64,000 nt of DNA. Source: Streptomyces gelaticus (GTDB lineage: Bacteria > Actinomycetota > Actinomycetes > Streptomycetales > Streptomycetaceae). This document shows, in pieces, positions 15,568 through 24,798 of the stretch. The notes below the pieces were generated by a model that saw nothing but the letters and a program-made list of their open reading frames with translations, did no database searches and had not been told where the DNA came from. The stretch's first letter is position 1. Every line of letters begins with the position of its first letter. The translations under genes were made by a program, and so were the position numbers. The stretch is from assembly GCF_014649535.1 (NCBI RefSeq), contig NZ_BMTF01000019.1, forward strand, positions 62,001 to 126,000, read 5' to 3'.

Positions 15568-16144
15568 GAGCGCTCGTTCCTTTCCGTTGAACGCCGAGGG
15601 TCCACATCACACCACGCGCGAATTGCTTTACGCGTACATCACTTCACTGTGCGTACATGCTCTTCAAATCTGCGGTACAGGTGGGTCGTCGGTACCGAGC
15701 GCGGGCCCAGCCGAGTCGAGCAGGTGCGAGACGGTCCGGACGAGCAGGTCCGGACAAGCATGGCGAGGAGCGGCGCAGAGATCGCACCTGTCGTCCCGAG
15801 GTACAAACCCCGCCACTCGGGGGTGGGGGTGTGGCCGTCACAAGAGAGGACGCCCGGGCCGTCTGCCGGGTTCCGGGGCGATCAGAACCGCCCTGGCCTT
15901 CATCGATTACGTACCCAGCATGCCCGCAGCGACGCTCCCTCTAGGACTTCACCTCGAGAACACCCCCTGTTCGAGCACGCCCAGTCGACCGCAAATGCCC
16001 GTCTCGGGGTGCAATTTTTGGCCAACTTGACGGTCTCTTGGACACCACATTTACCGTGGGGACAATGCTGGACATCGCCTCACTTGTGCGTGTACATGTG
16101 GTGCACGTGTACATGCGGAAGCACTGATAGCGACGCAGAATGAC
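15568..16144. promoter_or_regulatory. Divergent control region with paired GTACAT motifs
   Basis: GTACAT occurs at 15634 and 15653, some 67-91 bases before the primase-fold gene, and at 16092 and 16109, some 31-53 bases before the phosphatase-like gene. The second pair forms an imperfect palindrome, TGTACA at both ends (16091-16113) with GTG/CAC inside. These look like operators for one regulator, possibly GntR-type, acting on both genes. The middle of the region shows no convincing gene. Confidence 0.55.
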
Positions 16145-17569
16145 ATGGGGGTTTGCGATGCTATTCGACGAAAAGCACTGGTCGGGAAGCCGACGGCCAT
16201 GAGCGCCCCACACCTGCCAAAAGTGGCTGGAATCGATCCCGCAGTTCCGGTTTCGGCGCACACTGCCGGGTCTCTGTCCGAAGTGCCGTCCGCTCCAGGA
16301 GCCTTCATCCAGGACCGGCTCGCCGGCTGGGTCTCCGATCTCACCACCCTGCACGAGCTCACCGAGCGGCTGGCCGGAACCCGCACCCTCGACGACGCGC
16401 TGCATGAGTTCCTGGACGCCGGAGCCGCCCTGGTCGGCGCCCGCCGCGGCCTGGTCGTCCTCGAACCGTCCGACCGCCGCGGCCCCGTGAGCACCGTCGG
16501 CCTCGGGCTCTCCCACGCCGAACTCGGGCTGATCGAGACGGTGCCGCGCACCGCCACCACCTACGGCCGGATCCTGGAGGGGCTCCCGGAAACCGAAGGA
16601 GCACTGAGCACCCCCGACCTGCTCGGCGACACCGCCCTGGACCCCCGTCGCCGCGAAGTCGCCGCCCGGCTCGGATACGCCGCCAGCTACGCCGTACCGG
16701 TCACCGCCGAGGCGACCGGCAGGCTCGGCGCCGCCGTCTGGCTGTACGACGAACCCGCCGAACCGCTGAAGCGCCAGCGCCATCTCGCCGGCCTCTACGC
16801 CGGGTACGCGGGTGAGCACCTGGCCAGGCTGCTGGAGCTGGAGCGGGCCAGGGCCGATATCGCCACCATCACGGAGGAGCTGCTGCCCAGCCGGCTGCCC
16901 AGGGTCGCCGGTGTGCAGCTGGCCGCACGCCACCGCCGCACGCCCCGGGGCGGCGGCGACTGGTACGACGCGCTGGCGCTGCCGGAGGGTGCGCTCGGCC
17001 TCGCCGTGGGCTCGGTGAACGGCTCCGGGCCGAGCGCCCTGGCCGCCATGGGACGACTGCGGGCCGGGCTGCGGGCGTACGCGGTCATGGAGGGCGAGGA
17101 TCCGGTCGCCGTGCTCTCGGACCTGGAACTGCTGCTGCGACTCACCGAACCGGCCCGTACGGCGACCGCGCTCTTCGCCTACTGCGAACCGGCCGAGCGC
17201 AAGATCCTGCTGGCCGGTGCCGGCCACACCCCGCCGCTCCTGATCGGCGACCGCCGCACCGAGTTCGTCGAGACCTCGGTCTCCGCGCCGCTGGGCATGC
17301 TCGCCTGCTGGGAGGCGCCCAGCGTGGAGATCACCCCGGCGCCCGGCGAGACCGTACTGCTCTGCACCGACGGGCTGCTGCGCCGCACCGGCGACTCGAC
17401 GGACCGGGCGTTCGCACGGCTCCACTCCGCGGCTGCCTCCGTACCGAAGGCGATGCGCCAGGACGCCGGGGCCATCGCCGACCATGTGCTGCGCACCGTG
17501 CTGCCGGACGGGCTGGACCGCGGCGACGGCGCGCAGGACGTGGTCGTCCTGGCCGCGCGATTCGACTGA
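16145..17569 (+). CDS. GAF domain-PP2C (SpoIIE-type) phosphatase-like protein
   Basis: The 474-residue frame begins at ATG 16145. A second ATG at 16199 (MSAPHLPKVAG) overlaps the stop of a 14-codon upstream frame and may be the real start. Residues about 65-230 form a GAF-like sensor domain; 240-474 form a SpoIIE/PP2C domain. Metal ligands Asp272 (GGGDWYD), Asp409 (LLCTDGLL) and Asp465 (AQDVVVLA) are present. The usual GDVMGHG motif reads GSVNGSG, with Ser290 in place of a metal-binding Asp. The enzyme may be weak or inactive. Active relatives dephosphorylate anti-anti-sigma factors. Confidence 0.85.
   Translation: MGVCDAIRRKALVGKPTAMSAPHLPKVAGIDPAVPVSAHTAGSLSEVPSAPGAFIQDRLAGWVSDLTTLHELTERLAGTRTLDDALHEFLDAGAALVGARRGLVVLEPSDRRGPVSTVGLGLSHAELGLIETVPRTATTYGRILEGLPETEGALSTPDLLGDTALDPRRREVAARLGYAASYAVPVTAEATGRLGAAVWLYDEPAEPLKRQRHLAGLYAGYAGEHLARLLELERARADIATITEELLPSRLPRVAGVQLAARHRRTPRGGGDWYDALALPEGALGLAVGSVNGSGPSALAAMGRLRAGLRAYAVMEGEDPVAVLSDLELLLRLTEPARTATALFAYCEPAERKILLAGAGHTPPLLIGDRRTEFVETSVSAPLGMLACWEAPSVEITPAPGETVLLCTDGLLRRTGDSTDRAFARLHSAAASVPKAMRQDAGAIADHVLRTVLPDGLDRGDGAQDVVVLAARFD
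16158..16202 (+). CDS. Possible 14-codon leader ORF coupled to the phosphatase-like gene
   Basis: An ATG at 16158, seven bases after GGGGG, opens a frame reading MLFDEKHWSGSRRP. Its stop TGA overlaps the ATG at 16199 of the large gene (ATGA). If real, it would couple translation of the phosphatase-like protein from the internal start. The evidence is only position and spacing. Confidence 0.3.
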   Translation: MLFDEKHWSGSRRP

Positions 17570-17686
17570 GCTCCACGGGATACCGATCCCCCGGGCCCCG
17601 CCGTGTAACAGGTCTTCCGGCCCTGTGCCCCCTTCCGTACGCCCGTACGATGGACGGGGTCCAGTGTCGTATCAAGGAGACAAATC

Positions 17687-19150
17687 GTGGCTGAGGAGCT
17701 CACCCCGGAGAACCCGGAGACCGAGGAAGAAGAGACGGTCAAGCAGCGGAAGAACGGCCTGTACCCGGGCGTCTCCGATGAACTCGCCGCGAACATGAAG
17801 TCCGGTTGGGCCGATACCGAACTGCACGGCCTCGAACCCATCGCCCAGGCCGCACACACGGCCGCCCGCCGCGCCGCGCTCTCCGCGCGCTTCCCCGGTG
17901 AGCGACTGGTCATCCCCGCGGGCAACCTGAAGACCCGCTCCAATGACACCGAGTACGCCTTCCGCGCCTCCACCGAGTACGCGTACCTCACCGGCGACCA
18001 GACCCAGGACGGCGTCCTCGTCCTGGAGCCGACCGAGGACGGCCACGAGGCGACCATCCACCTGCTGCCGCGCTCCAACCGCGAGAACGGCGAGTTCTGG
18101 CTCGACGGCCAGGGCGAGCTGTGGGTCGGCCGCCGCCACTCCCTCACCGAGGCCGAGCAGCTGCTGGGCATCCCGGCGAAGGACGTGCGCGAGCTCCCCG
18201 CCGCGCTGACCGAGGCCACCGGCCCGGTCCGCAACGTCCGCGGCCACGACGCCGGCATCGAGGCCGCGCTGACCGACAAGGTCACCGCGGAGCGGGACGA
18301 GGAGCTGCGCGTCTTCCTCTCCGAGGCCCGCCTGGTCAAGGACGCCTTCGAGATCGCCGAACTGGAGAAGGCCTGCGACGCCACCGCGCGCGGCTTCGAG
18401 GACGTCGTGAAGATCCTCGACAAGGCCGAGGCGACGAGCGAGCGCTACATCGAGGGCACCTTCTTCCTGCGTGCCCGCATCGAGGGCAACGACATCGGCT
18501 ACGGCTCGATCTGCGCGGCCGGCCCGCACGCCACCACCCTGCACTGGGTGCGCAACGACGGCCCGGTGCGCTCCGGCGAGCTCCTGCTCCTCGACGCCGG
18601 TGTGGAGACCAACGACCTCTACACCGCCGACGTGACCCGCACCCTTCCGATCAACGGCACGTTCACGCCGCTCCAGCGGAAGATCTACGACGCCGTGTAC
18701 GAGGCCCAGGAGGCGGGCATCGCCGCCGTCAAGCCCGGCGCCGACTACCGCGACTTCCACGACGCCGCGCAGCGGGTACTCGCCGAGAAGCTCGTCGAGT
18801 GGGGCCTGCTGGGCGACCTGTCCGTGGACAAGGTCCTGGAGCTGGGACTCCAGCGCCGCTGGACGCTGCACGGCACCGGTCACATGCTCGGCATGGACGT
18901 CCACGACTGCGCCGCCGCGCGCACCGAGACGTACGTCGACGGAACGCTGGAGCCCGGAGTCTGCCTCACGGTCGAGCCCGGCCTGTACTTCCAGGCCGAC
19001 GACCTGACCGTGCCCGAGGAGTACCGGGGCATCGGCGTCCGGATCGAGGACGACATCCTCGTCACCGAGGACGGCAACCGGAACCTCTCCGACAAGCTGC
19101 CGCGTCGGGCCGACGAGGTCGAGGAGTGGATGGCCCGGCTCAAGGGCTGA
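17687..19150 (+). CDS. pepP: Xaa-Pro aminopeptidase (aminopeptidase P, M24B)
   Basis: The GTG at 17687 follows AAGGAG and gives 487 residues. An N-terminal aminopeptidase P domain (AARRAALSARFPGERLVIPAG) precedes a pita-bread M24 domain with the dinuclear metal ligands: LLLLDAGVETNDLYTADVTRTLP (two Asp), HGTGHMLGMDVHD (His), CLTVEPGLYF (Glu) and GIGVRIEDDILVTEDG (Glu). It removes N-terminal residues before proline and is cytoplasmic. It is transcribed in the same direction as the phosphatase-like gene 117 bases upstream but likely has its own promoter. Confidence 0.93.
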   Translation: MAEELTPENPETEEEETVKQRKNGLYPGVSDELAANMKSGWADTELHGLEPIAQAAHTAARRAALSARFPGERLVIPAGNLKTRSNDTEYAFRASTEYAYLTGDQTQDGVLVLEPTEDGHEATIHLLPRSNRENGEFWLDGQGELWVGRRHSLTEAEQLLGIPAKDVRELPAALTEATGPVRNVRGHDAGIEAALTDKVTAERDEELRVFLSEARLVKDAFEIAELEKACDATARGFEDVVKILDKAEATSERYIEGTFFLRARIEGNDIGYGSICAAGPHATTLHWVRNDGPVRSGELLLLDAGVETNDLYTADVTRTLPINGTFTPLQRKIYDAVYEAQEAGIAAVKPGADYRDFHDAAQRVLAEKLVEWGLLGDLSVDKVLELGLQRRWTLHGTGHMLGMDVHDCAAARTETYVDGTLEPGVCLTVEPGLYFQADDLTVPEEYRGIGVRIEDDILVTEDGNRNLSDKLPRRADEVEEWMARLKG

Positions 19151-19157
19151 TCCCGGC

Positions 19158-19181
19158 CGGTCCGCGAAGGCCGCCGGACCG
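19158..19181. terminator. Short hairpin between convergent genes
   Basis: CGGTCCG (19158-19164) and CGGACCG (19175-19181) pair perfectly in the 44-bp gap between pepP and the convergent ATPase gene. It could act in both directions. Confidence 0.5.
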
Positions 19182-19194
19182 AAGGGCGCTCTGC

Positions 19195-19740
19195 TCAGGA
19201 CACCATGAGCAGGGCGTCCTTCCGCCATTTCAGGACCTTGTCGAAGCTGACGACGGCACCGCTGCCGGGGCGGTTGCCGAAGTGCACATGGTCGGCGAGC
19301 TGCTCGATCAGACACAGGCCCCGCCCGTCCTCGGCGGTGAGCGACGGATACTGCTGCGGTTCGTGCTGCTGCGCCGCGGTACGAAGGGTGCACCGGGCGG
19401 GGAAACCGGGCCCCGAGTCGGCGACCTCGATACGGCACTTCTCACCGTCCAGGTAGGCGGTGACCCGGTACCGCGCGGAGGCCGCCCCCGGCAGCTCGTC
19501 CCATACGTCCCACCGGCCCCGCGGAACGCCTTGGCCTCCCAGGTCCTCCTTGTCCTCCCCGGCCCTGCGGCCGCCGCCGTGCTCGACGGCGTTCGCACAG
19601 GCCTCGCTGAGCGCGACCGACAGGTCGAAGGAGATGTCCGGGTCCACACCCGCGGTCTCCATGGTGCCCAGCAGGAAGCGGCGGGCGAGCGGAACGCTCG
19701 CCGCCTCGCGCCGCAGATGCAGGGACCACCAGATGCTCAT
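19195..19740 (-). CDS. ATP-binding protein, RsbW-like anti-sigma kinase
   Basis: The ATG at 19740 has AGGAGG 7 bases upstream and gives 181 residues. The GHKL domain shows the N box FDLSVALSEACANAVEHGGG, then CRIEVADSGPGFP and EDGRGLCLIEQLADHVHFG. It lacks a His phosphotransfer domain, so an RsbW/SpoIIAB-type serine kinase or orphan GHKL ATPase is the best reading. The sequence differs clearly from the RsbW-like protein at 12384-12926. Its binding partner is unknown. Confidence 0.87.
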   Translation of the reverse strand: MSIWWSLHLRREAASVPLARRFLLGTMETAGVDPDISFDLSVALSEACANAVEHGGGRRAGEDKEDLGGQGVPRGRWDVWDELPGAASARYRVTAYLDGEKCRIEVADSGPGFPARCTLRTAAQQHEPQQYPSLTAEDGRGLCLIEQLADHVHFGNRPGSGAVVSFDKVLKWRKDALLMVS

Positions 19741-19952
19741 GCTCCAGCCTCCTGGCCGCGGCTCGACATACCGATACCTATTGCCGCCCGGCACCACGAG
19801 TAAGCACAGACCGGATGTGAGACCGCTCATTCGGCGGATACCAGCTCTCCGTACACCCGTGTATGCCCGGCCTGGCGGCCGCATCGGACAGAAGGCGACC
19901 TTCCGGACCTGCCGTACGGAGCCCGAAGGCCCGGTGCGATGATGGCCCCGCC

Positions 19953-20756
19953 ATGTCTATGCCTGTCGCACGCGCCGGAGCCGGTCTGCGGCTCCTGAGG
20001 GCCGCGGTGTTCACCGCGGTCTGCGTCGCGCTGTCCGCGGCAGGTCACTCCCTGGCTTCCTGCGCGACCGTCCCCTGGTGGACCCTGCTCGTGGGTTTCC
20101 TGGGAATGTTCGCGACGGTGGCGCTCTTCGCCGGACGCGAGCGTTCGCTGCCGTCCATCGCCGCCGCACTGGCCGGCGGACAGATCGCCCTGCACGCCCT
20201 GTTCGGCATGGGCACGCACGGCACCCCGGTGAACACGGCTGCGGGCGACGACTCGCTGATCCGGTTCGCGGCGAGCCTCGTGTGCGGGGCCGGGCCGGCG
20301 CAGCTGAACGCCGCCGAGGCACGGCGCATCGTCACCACCGCGGGCATCGATCCTGCGTCGGTGGCGGCCGGCGGCCACCCCCACGTGGCCACCGTGTCCG
20401 GCACGGACCCGGCCGCCCTCAGCGCCCTGCTGCCCGACCTGCCCATGCTGCTCGGCCACCTGCTGGCCGCGGCGGCCACCGGCTGGCTGCTGCGTCGCGG
20501 CGAGATCGCCCTGTTCCGGCTGGTCCGGCTGTCCGCGCACGGCGCCCAGCAGATCGCGGCCGGCGCCCGGCTGCGCGCGCTGCGCGCGGCGCTCGCTCTC
20601 GTCGCGGCCCTGCGGGCCGGGCTTCCTGGCGGCCTCACGACCGGGCCGCACACCGTCCGTACGGCGGTCGACGCCCCGTCCCTCGCCGCCGGGGACCCCT
20701 TGCAGCACCAGGTGATCAGGCGCGGTCCGCCACCCGCGTACGCGCTCGCGGCCTGA
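19953..20756 (+). CDS. Membrane protein at the head of the copper gene cluster
   Basis: The 267-residue protein starts MSMPVARAGAGLRLLRAAV. Membrane helices appear at about 14-33, 40-60, 67-85 and 165-187. The segment between the third and fourth helices is His-containing (GGQIALHALFGMGTHG, AGGHPHVATVSG), which could touch metal. The C-terminal 60 residues are Arg/Ala-rich and cytoplasmic. I do not recognise a named family. Its place directly before ycnI, sco and PCuAC genes suggests a role in copper handling. Confidence 0.8.
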   Translation: MSMPVARAGAGLRLLRAAVFTAVCVALSAAGHSLASCATVPWWTLLVGFLGMFATVALFAGRERSLPSIAAALAGGQIALHALFGMGTHGTPVNTAAGDDSLIRFAASLVCGAGPAQLNAAEARRIVTTAGIDPASVAAGGHPHVATVSGTDPAALSALLPDLPMLLGHLLAAAATGWLLRRGEIALFRLVRLSAHGAQQIAAGARLRALRAALALVAALRAGLPGGLTTGPHTVRTAVDAPSLAAGDPLQHQVIRRGPPPAYALAA

Positions 20757-20906
20757 CGCGACACCCTCCGCCCGCGGCGCACGGACCACTCCGTGCCGCA
20801 CCCGGTCGGCGTATGCACGCCGTTCAGGGGGAGAGGTGTCGTGATGTCGGCGCGCACCCGCGCGCCGGACCACCTTTCCTACGTGCTTCGTGGAGTGATA
20901 CCTGTC

Positions 20907-21641
20907 ATGAACGTTTCCCGCATCGCCCTCGCCGGCGGCGTCGCCGCGTCCACCGTCCTGATCCTCGCCGGTACGGCCTCCGCACACGTCAGCGTGCAGC
21001 CGCAGGGCGAGGCCGCCAAGGGCGGTTACGCCACCGTCAACTTCAAGGTCCCCAACGAGCGCGACGACGCGTCGACGACCAAGGTCGAGGTCAACTTCCC
21101 GACCGAGCACCCACTGGCCTCCGTCATGCCACAGGCCGTACCCGGCTGGGACATCGAGGTCACCAAGAGCAAGCTGGCCAAGCCGATGGAGATGCACGGC
21201 AAGAAGATCAACGAGGCCGTCTCCAAGGTCACCTGGACCGCCAAGGGCGACAAGGACGAGCGCGGCATCCGCCCCGGTGACTTCCAGCAGTTCCCGCTCT
21301 CCATCGGCCAGCTCCCCGAGGACGCCGACCAACTGGTGTTCAAGGCCATCCAGACGTACGACAACAAGGAAGTCGTCCGCTGGATCGAGGAGCAGAAGAC
21401 CGGCGCCGACGAGCCCGAGAGCCCGGCGCCCGTCCTCGCACTGACCGCGCCGGCCACCGGCGAACACGGCGCGCCCGCCGACGCCAAGGGGGCCGGCGCC
21501 GAGGCGGCGGACAAGCAGACCGCGGCCGCCGAGGCGTCCTCCAGCGACACCACGGCGCGCGTCCTCGGCGTCATCGGCATCGTCATCGGCGTGGCCGGGG
21601 TCGCCTTCGGCGTCCTCGCCGGCCGCCGCCGCGCCGCCTGA
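20907..21641 (+). CDS. YcnI/DUF1775-type copper-binding exported protein
   Basis: The 244-residue protein has a signal peptide (MNVSRIALAGGVAASTVLILAGTASA) followed at once by HVSVQPQGEA. In YcnI the mature N-terminal His is a Cu(II) ligand together with a conserved Trp; here VTWTAKG and DIEV supply candidates. An Ala/Glu-rich linker (about 165-210) leads to a C-terminal membrane anchor (VLGVIGIVIGVAGVAFGVLAG) with an RRR stop. It is the first secreted member of the copper operon. Confidence 0.9.
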   Translation: MNVSRIALAGGVAASTVLILAGTASAHVSVQPQGEAAKGGYATVNFKVPNERDDASTTKVEVNFPTEHPLASVMPQAVPGWDIEVTKSKLAKPMEMHGKKINEAVSKVTWTAKGDKDERGIRPGDFQQFPLSIGQLPEDADQLVFKAIQTYDNKEVVRWIEEQKTGADEPESPAPVLALTAPATGEHGAPADAKGAGAEAADKQTAAAEASSSDTTARVLGVIGIVIGVAGVAFGVLAGRRRAA

Positions 21642-21686
21642 TCCACAGCTCCACCCGTCCCACCGACCACCAGGAACCAGTGCTCC

Positions 21687-22340
21687 ATGCCTAAGAAAAC
21701 GGTGCTGGCCGCGGCGTTCGTCGCCGCGGCCGCACTCACCCTGTCCGCCTGCGGCAGCAGCGACGACAACGCGAAGAAGCCCGTCGCCGACGTATCGGTG
21801 CAGCCGAAGACCAAGGCCGCCACCGTCCTGGACCAGCCGTTCACCAAGCCGGACCTCGTCCTCACCGACACCCACGGCAAGAAGTACGACCTCCGGGAGC
21901 AGACCAAGGGCAAGCCGACCCTGATCTACTTCGGCTACACCAACTGCCCCGACGTCTGCCCGCTCATCATGAGCAACATCGCCATCGCCAAGAAGTCGCT
22001 GCCCAAGGCCGACCAGGACAAGCTCCAGGTCGTCTTCGTGACCACCGACCCCGAACGGGACACCCCGTCCTCGCTCGGCAGCTGGCTCAAGTCCCAGGAC
22101 GCCTCCTTCATCGGCCTCACCGGCGACTTCCCGGCCATCCAGGCGGGCGCACGCCAGATCGGCATCGGCATCGACGCGCCGAAGAAGGAGAAGGACGGCA
22201 CGGTCGTCTCGATGCACGGGTCCCAGGTCATCGCGTTCTCCCCGAAGACCGACAAGGGCTACCTCGTCTACAGCGAGGACACCTCGCCCGACGACTACAC
22301 CAAGGACCTCCCCGAGATCGTCAAGGGGGAGACCCCGTGA
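21687..22340 (+). CDS. sco: Sco1/SenC-family copper chaperone lipoprotein
   Basis: The 217-residue protein has a lipoprotein signal with lipobox LSACGSS. It has the thioredoxin-like Sco fold with the copper-binding CPDVCPL motif and the distal His in SMHGSQVIAF. Sco proteins carry Cu(I) to the CuA site of cytochrome c oxidase. In S. lividans, from memory, Sco is also needed for copper-dependent development. The stop overlaps the PCuAC start by 4 bases, so the two chaperones are co-translated. Confidence 0.93.
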   Translation: MPKKTVLAAAFVAAAALTLSACGSSDDNAKKPVADVSVQPKTKAATVLDQPFTKPDLVLTDTHGKKYDLREQTKGKPTLIYFGYTNCPDVCPLIMSNIAIAKKSLPKADQDKLQVVFVTTDPERDTPSSLGSWLKSQDASFIGLTGDFPAIQAGARQIGIGIDAPKKEKDGTVVSMHGSQVIAFSPKTDKGYLVYSEDTSPDDYTKDLPEIVKGETP

Positions 22341-22786
22341 ACCGTCGCACCTCCCTCGTCGGCGTCATCGCCCTCACCACAGGCCTGACACTGACAGGTT
22401 GCTCGTCCTCGGACAGCGAGCCGGAGCTGAAGGTGAGCGGCGCGTTCATGCCGCAGCCCGTCAGCGACATGGCGGCCGGATTCCTCGTCGTGAAGAACAG
22501 CGGCGGGACGTCCGACCGGCTCACCTCCGTCACCAGCCCGCTCTCCGACGACGTCACGATCCACGAGACGAAGGACCAGACGATGCGCATGGTGACGTCC
22601 TTCGACGTGCCCGCAGGAGGCGAGCTGGATCTACGGCGCGGCGGAAAGCACATCATGTTCATGAAACTCAAGCAGCGGCCCAAGCAGGGCGAGAAGGTGT
22701 CCGTGGAGCTGCACTTCGAGAAGGCCGACCCGATAAAGGTCGACCTTCCCGTGAAGGAGACCACCTACAACCCGAAGAAGCAGTGA
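22337..22786 (+). CDS. PCuAC-type periplasmic/extracytoplasmic copper chaperone (ECuC)
   Basis: The GTG at 22337 overlaps the sco stop. The 149-residue lipoprotein has lipobox LTGCSSS and the PCuAC domain with its Cu(I) ligands: His in TIHETKDQTMRM and the HxMxM-like GGKHIMFMKL. The family passes Cu(I) to Sco proteins or directly to oxidase subunits, and the fused translation with sco supports that. The S. lividans homologue is called ECuC, from memory. Confidence 0.92.
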   Translation: MNRRTSLVGVIALTTGLTLTGCSSSDSEPELKVSGAFMPQPVSDMAAGFLVVKNSGGTSDRLTSVTSPLSDDVTIHETKDQTMRMVTSFDVPAGGELDLRRGGKHIMFMKLKQRPKQGEKVSVELHFEKADPIKVDLPVKETTYNPKKQ

Positions 22787-22800
22787 GGGACTGACTCGTC

Positions 22801-24798
22801 ATGACAGCCACCGCCCCGCACTTCGGACCGCCCCCGTCAACTCCCGCGACACGCCGTCCACTCGCCGCGGCCGCACTCCTCGCCGCCCTCGTCGGCATGG
22901 TGTTCGGCCTGCTGCTGGGAGGCGCGGGCCCCGCGTCCGCGCATGCCGCACTGACCGGGAGCGATCCGCAGGACGGGGCGGTGGTCGCCACCGCCCCCAA
23001 GGAAGTCACGCTCACCTTCTCCGAGCAGGTCGCCCTCGGCGACGACTCCATCCGCATCCTGGACCCCACCGGCAAACGCGCCGACACCGGCGGCGCGCCA
23101 CGTGATCTACAGAGCGGCTCCACGGTGAAGTACGGCATGTCGCTGCACTCCGGACTGCCCGACGGGACGTACACCGTCGCCTGGCAGGCCGTGTCGGCGG
23201 ACAGCCACCCCATCTCCGGCGCCTTCACCTTCTCCGTCGGAACGCCCTCGAAGACCGCCGTGGCGCTCCCGACGGACCAGGCCGGCGGCGGCCTCGTCGG
23301 CGCGCTCTACGACATCGCGCGCTACGCCGCGTACGCCGGTTTCATCCTGCTGGTCGGCGGCTCCGCCTTCGTACTGGCCTGCTGGCAGCGCGGGGCGGGA
23401 GCCCGCCCCCTCCAGCTCCTGGTCGCACGCGGCTGGATGACCCTCACCGTCGCCACCCTGGCCATGCTGCTCCTGCGCAACCCGTACACCGGATCGGGAG
23501 AGCTCGCGGACGCCTTCGACCTCAACGGGCTGAAGGCCGTGCTCGACACCAAGCCCGGCGCCGCACTCGTCTCCCGGCTGCTGCTGCTCGGCGCCTCGGC
23601 GCTCTTCATCGCCGTGCTCTTCGGGGCCTACGCCAAGCGCGAGGACGCACGCGAGAAGAGGGACCTCACCTTCGGACTGGCCATCGGGGGCACGGTGATC
23701 GCGGCCGGGATCGCCGGCACATGGGCGCTCGCCGAGCACGCCTCGGCCGGGATCCAGCCCGGCATCGCCATGCCGGTCGACGTGCTCCATCTGCTGGCCG
23801 TCGCCGCCTGGCTCGGTGGTCTCACGGCTCTGCTGGTCGCGCTCCACCGGACCCCCGACATCGATGCGACCGCCGTACGCCGCTTCTCCGGCGTCGCGTT
23901 CGGCAGCGTGCTCGTGCTCGCCGCGACCGGGATCTACCAGTCCTGGCGCCAGGTCGGCACCTGGTCCGCGCTCACCGGCACCGCATACGGGCAGCTGCTG
24001 CTCGTGAAGGTGGGGCTGGTCGCCGTCCTGATCGGGATCGCCTGGTTCTCGCGGCGCTGGACGGCTCGCCTGGTCACGGGCGGGGGCGGCACGGCGACGG
24101 AGTCCGCGACAACAGGGTCCGAGTCCGGTGACAGGGACAGCGCCGGGGGCGGAAAGCGGTCATCGGCAGAGGCCGCCGAAAAGGCCGGGGCCCCGGTCGT
24201 ATCGGCGCCCACGGCCGAGGATCCCGCGCGGGCGGCCCAACTCGCCCGGCAGCAGGCCGCCGTGGCCACCGCCCAGAAGAAGCGGATCCGCGACGCCGAC
24301 CCCGACCGGTCGGGGCTGCGCCGGTCGGTGCTGGCCGAAGTGGGGGTCGCCGTGGCACTGCTGGCGGTGACGACCGTACTGACCTCGACCGAGCCGGCGC
24401 GTACCGAGGAAGAAGCGGCCCGCGCGTCCACGGCGGCGACCGCCCCGGCGAACGAAGGTCCGGTCAGCCTGAAGCTGCCCTTCGACACGGGCGGCGAGAA
24501 CGGCAAGGGAACGGTGCGGATGGAGATCACCCCCGCCCGTACCGGCGCCAATGAGCTCCACCTCTGGATCGACGGCAGCGACGGAAAGGCCATGGACATC
24601 CCCGAGGTGAAGGTCGCCTTCACCCTGGAGTCCAAGGACATCGGCCCGCTCCCCGTCGTCCCTGCCCGGCTGGCCGAGGGCCACTGGACCGCCGACGGCG
24701 TCCAGATCCCGATGGCGGGCAACTGGAAGGTCGCGGTGACCGTACGTACGTCGGACATCGATCAGACGACCATCGACAAGAACGTGAAGATCGGTTGA
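22801..24798 (+). CDS. CopC-CopD fusion copper transport protein
   Basis: The 665-residue protein joins an exported CopC domain to a polytopic CopD domain. The signal ends at ASAHAALTGSDP, exposing the N-terminal His that binds Cu(II), and DSHPISGAFTFSVG is the closing CopC strand. At least eight membrane helices follow (about 160-430). A Ser/Glu/Ala-rich cytoplasmic insertion comes next, and after a last helix a C-terminal extracytoplasmic domain of about 110 residues (YtkA-like). It should import or buffer copper. Its stop overlaps the possible TTG start of the peroxidase gene. Confidence 0.9.
   Translation: MTATAPHFGPPPSTPATRRPLAAAALLAALVGMVFGLLLGGAGPASAHAALTGSDPQDGAVVATAPKEVTLTFSEQVALGDDSIRILDPTGKRADTGGAPRDLQSGSTVKYGMSLHSGLPDGTYTVAWQAVSADSHPISGAFTFSVGTPSKTAVALPTDQAGGGLVGALYDIARYAAYAGFILLVGGSAFVLACWQRGAGARPLQLLVARGWMTLTVATLAMLLLRNPYTGSGELADAFDLNGLKAVLDTKPGAALVSRLLLLGASALFIAVLFGAYAKREDAREKRDLTFGLAIGGTVIAAGIAGTWALAEHASAGIQPGIAMPVDVLHLLAVAAWLGGLTALLVALHRTPDIDATAVRRFSGVAFGSVLVLAATGIYQSWRQVGTWSALTGTAYGQLLLVKVGLVAVLIGIAWFSRRWTARLVTGGGGTATESATTGSESGDRDSAGGGKRSSAEAAEKAGAPVVSAPTAEDPARAAQLARQQAAVATAQKKRIRDADPDRSGLRRSVLAEVGVAVALLAVTTVLTSTEPARTEEEAARASTAATAPANEGPVSLKLPFDTGGENGKGTVRMEITPARTGANELHLWIDGSDGKAMDIPEVKVAFTLESKDIGPLPVVPARLAEGHWTADGVQIPMAGNWKVAVTVRTSDIDQTTIDKNVKIG

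Noticed and set aside
15657..15944. Possible 95-codon gene between the primase-fold and phosphatase-like genes
   Set aside because: No ribosome site, Arg/Pro-rich random composition and no clear codon bias.
17672..19438. Long minus-strand frame opposite pepP
   Set aside because: Shadow of the aminopeptidase gene, which has clear active-site motifs and a ribosome site on the plus strand.
19827..22217. 796-codon minus-strand frame across the copper genes
   Set aside because: It crosses several well-supported plus-strand genes and contains no recognisable domain.
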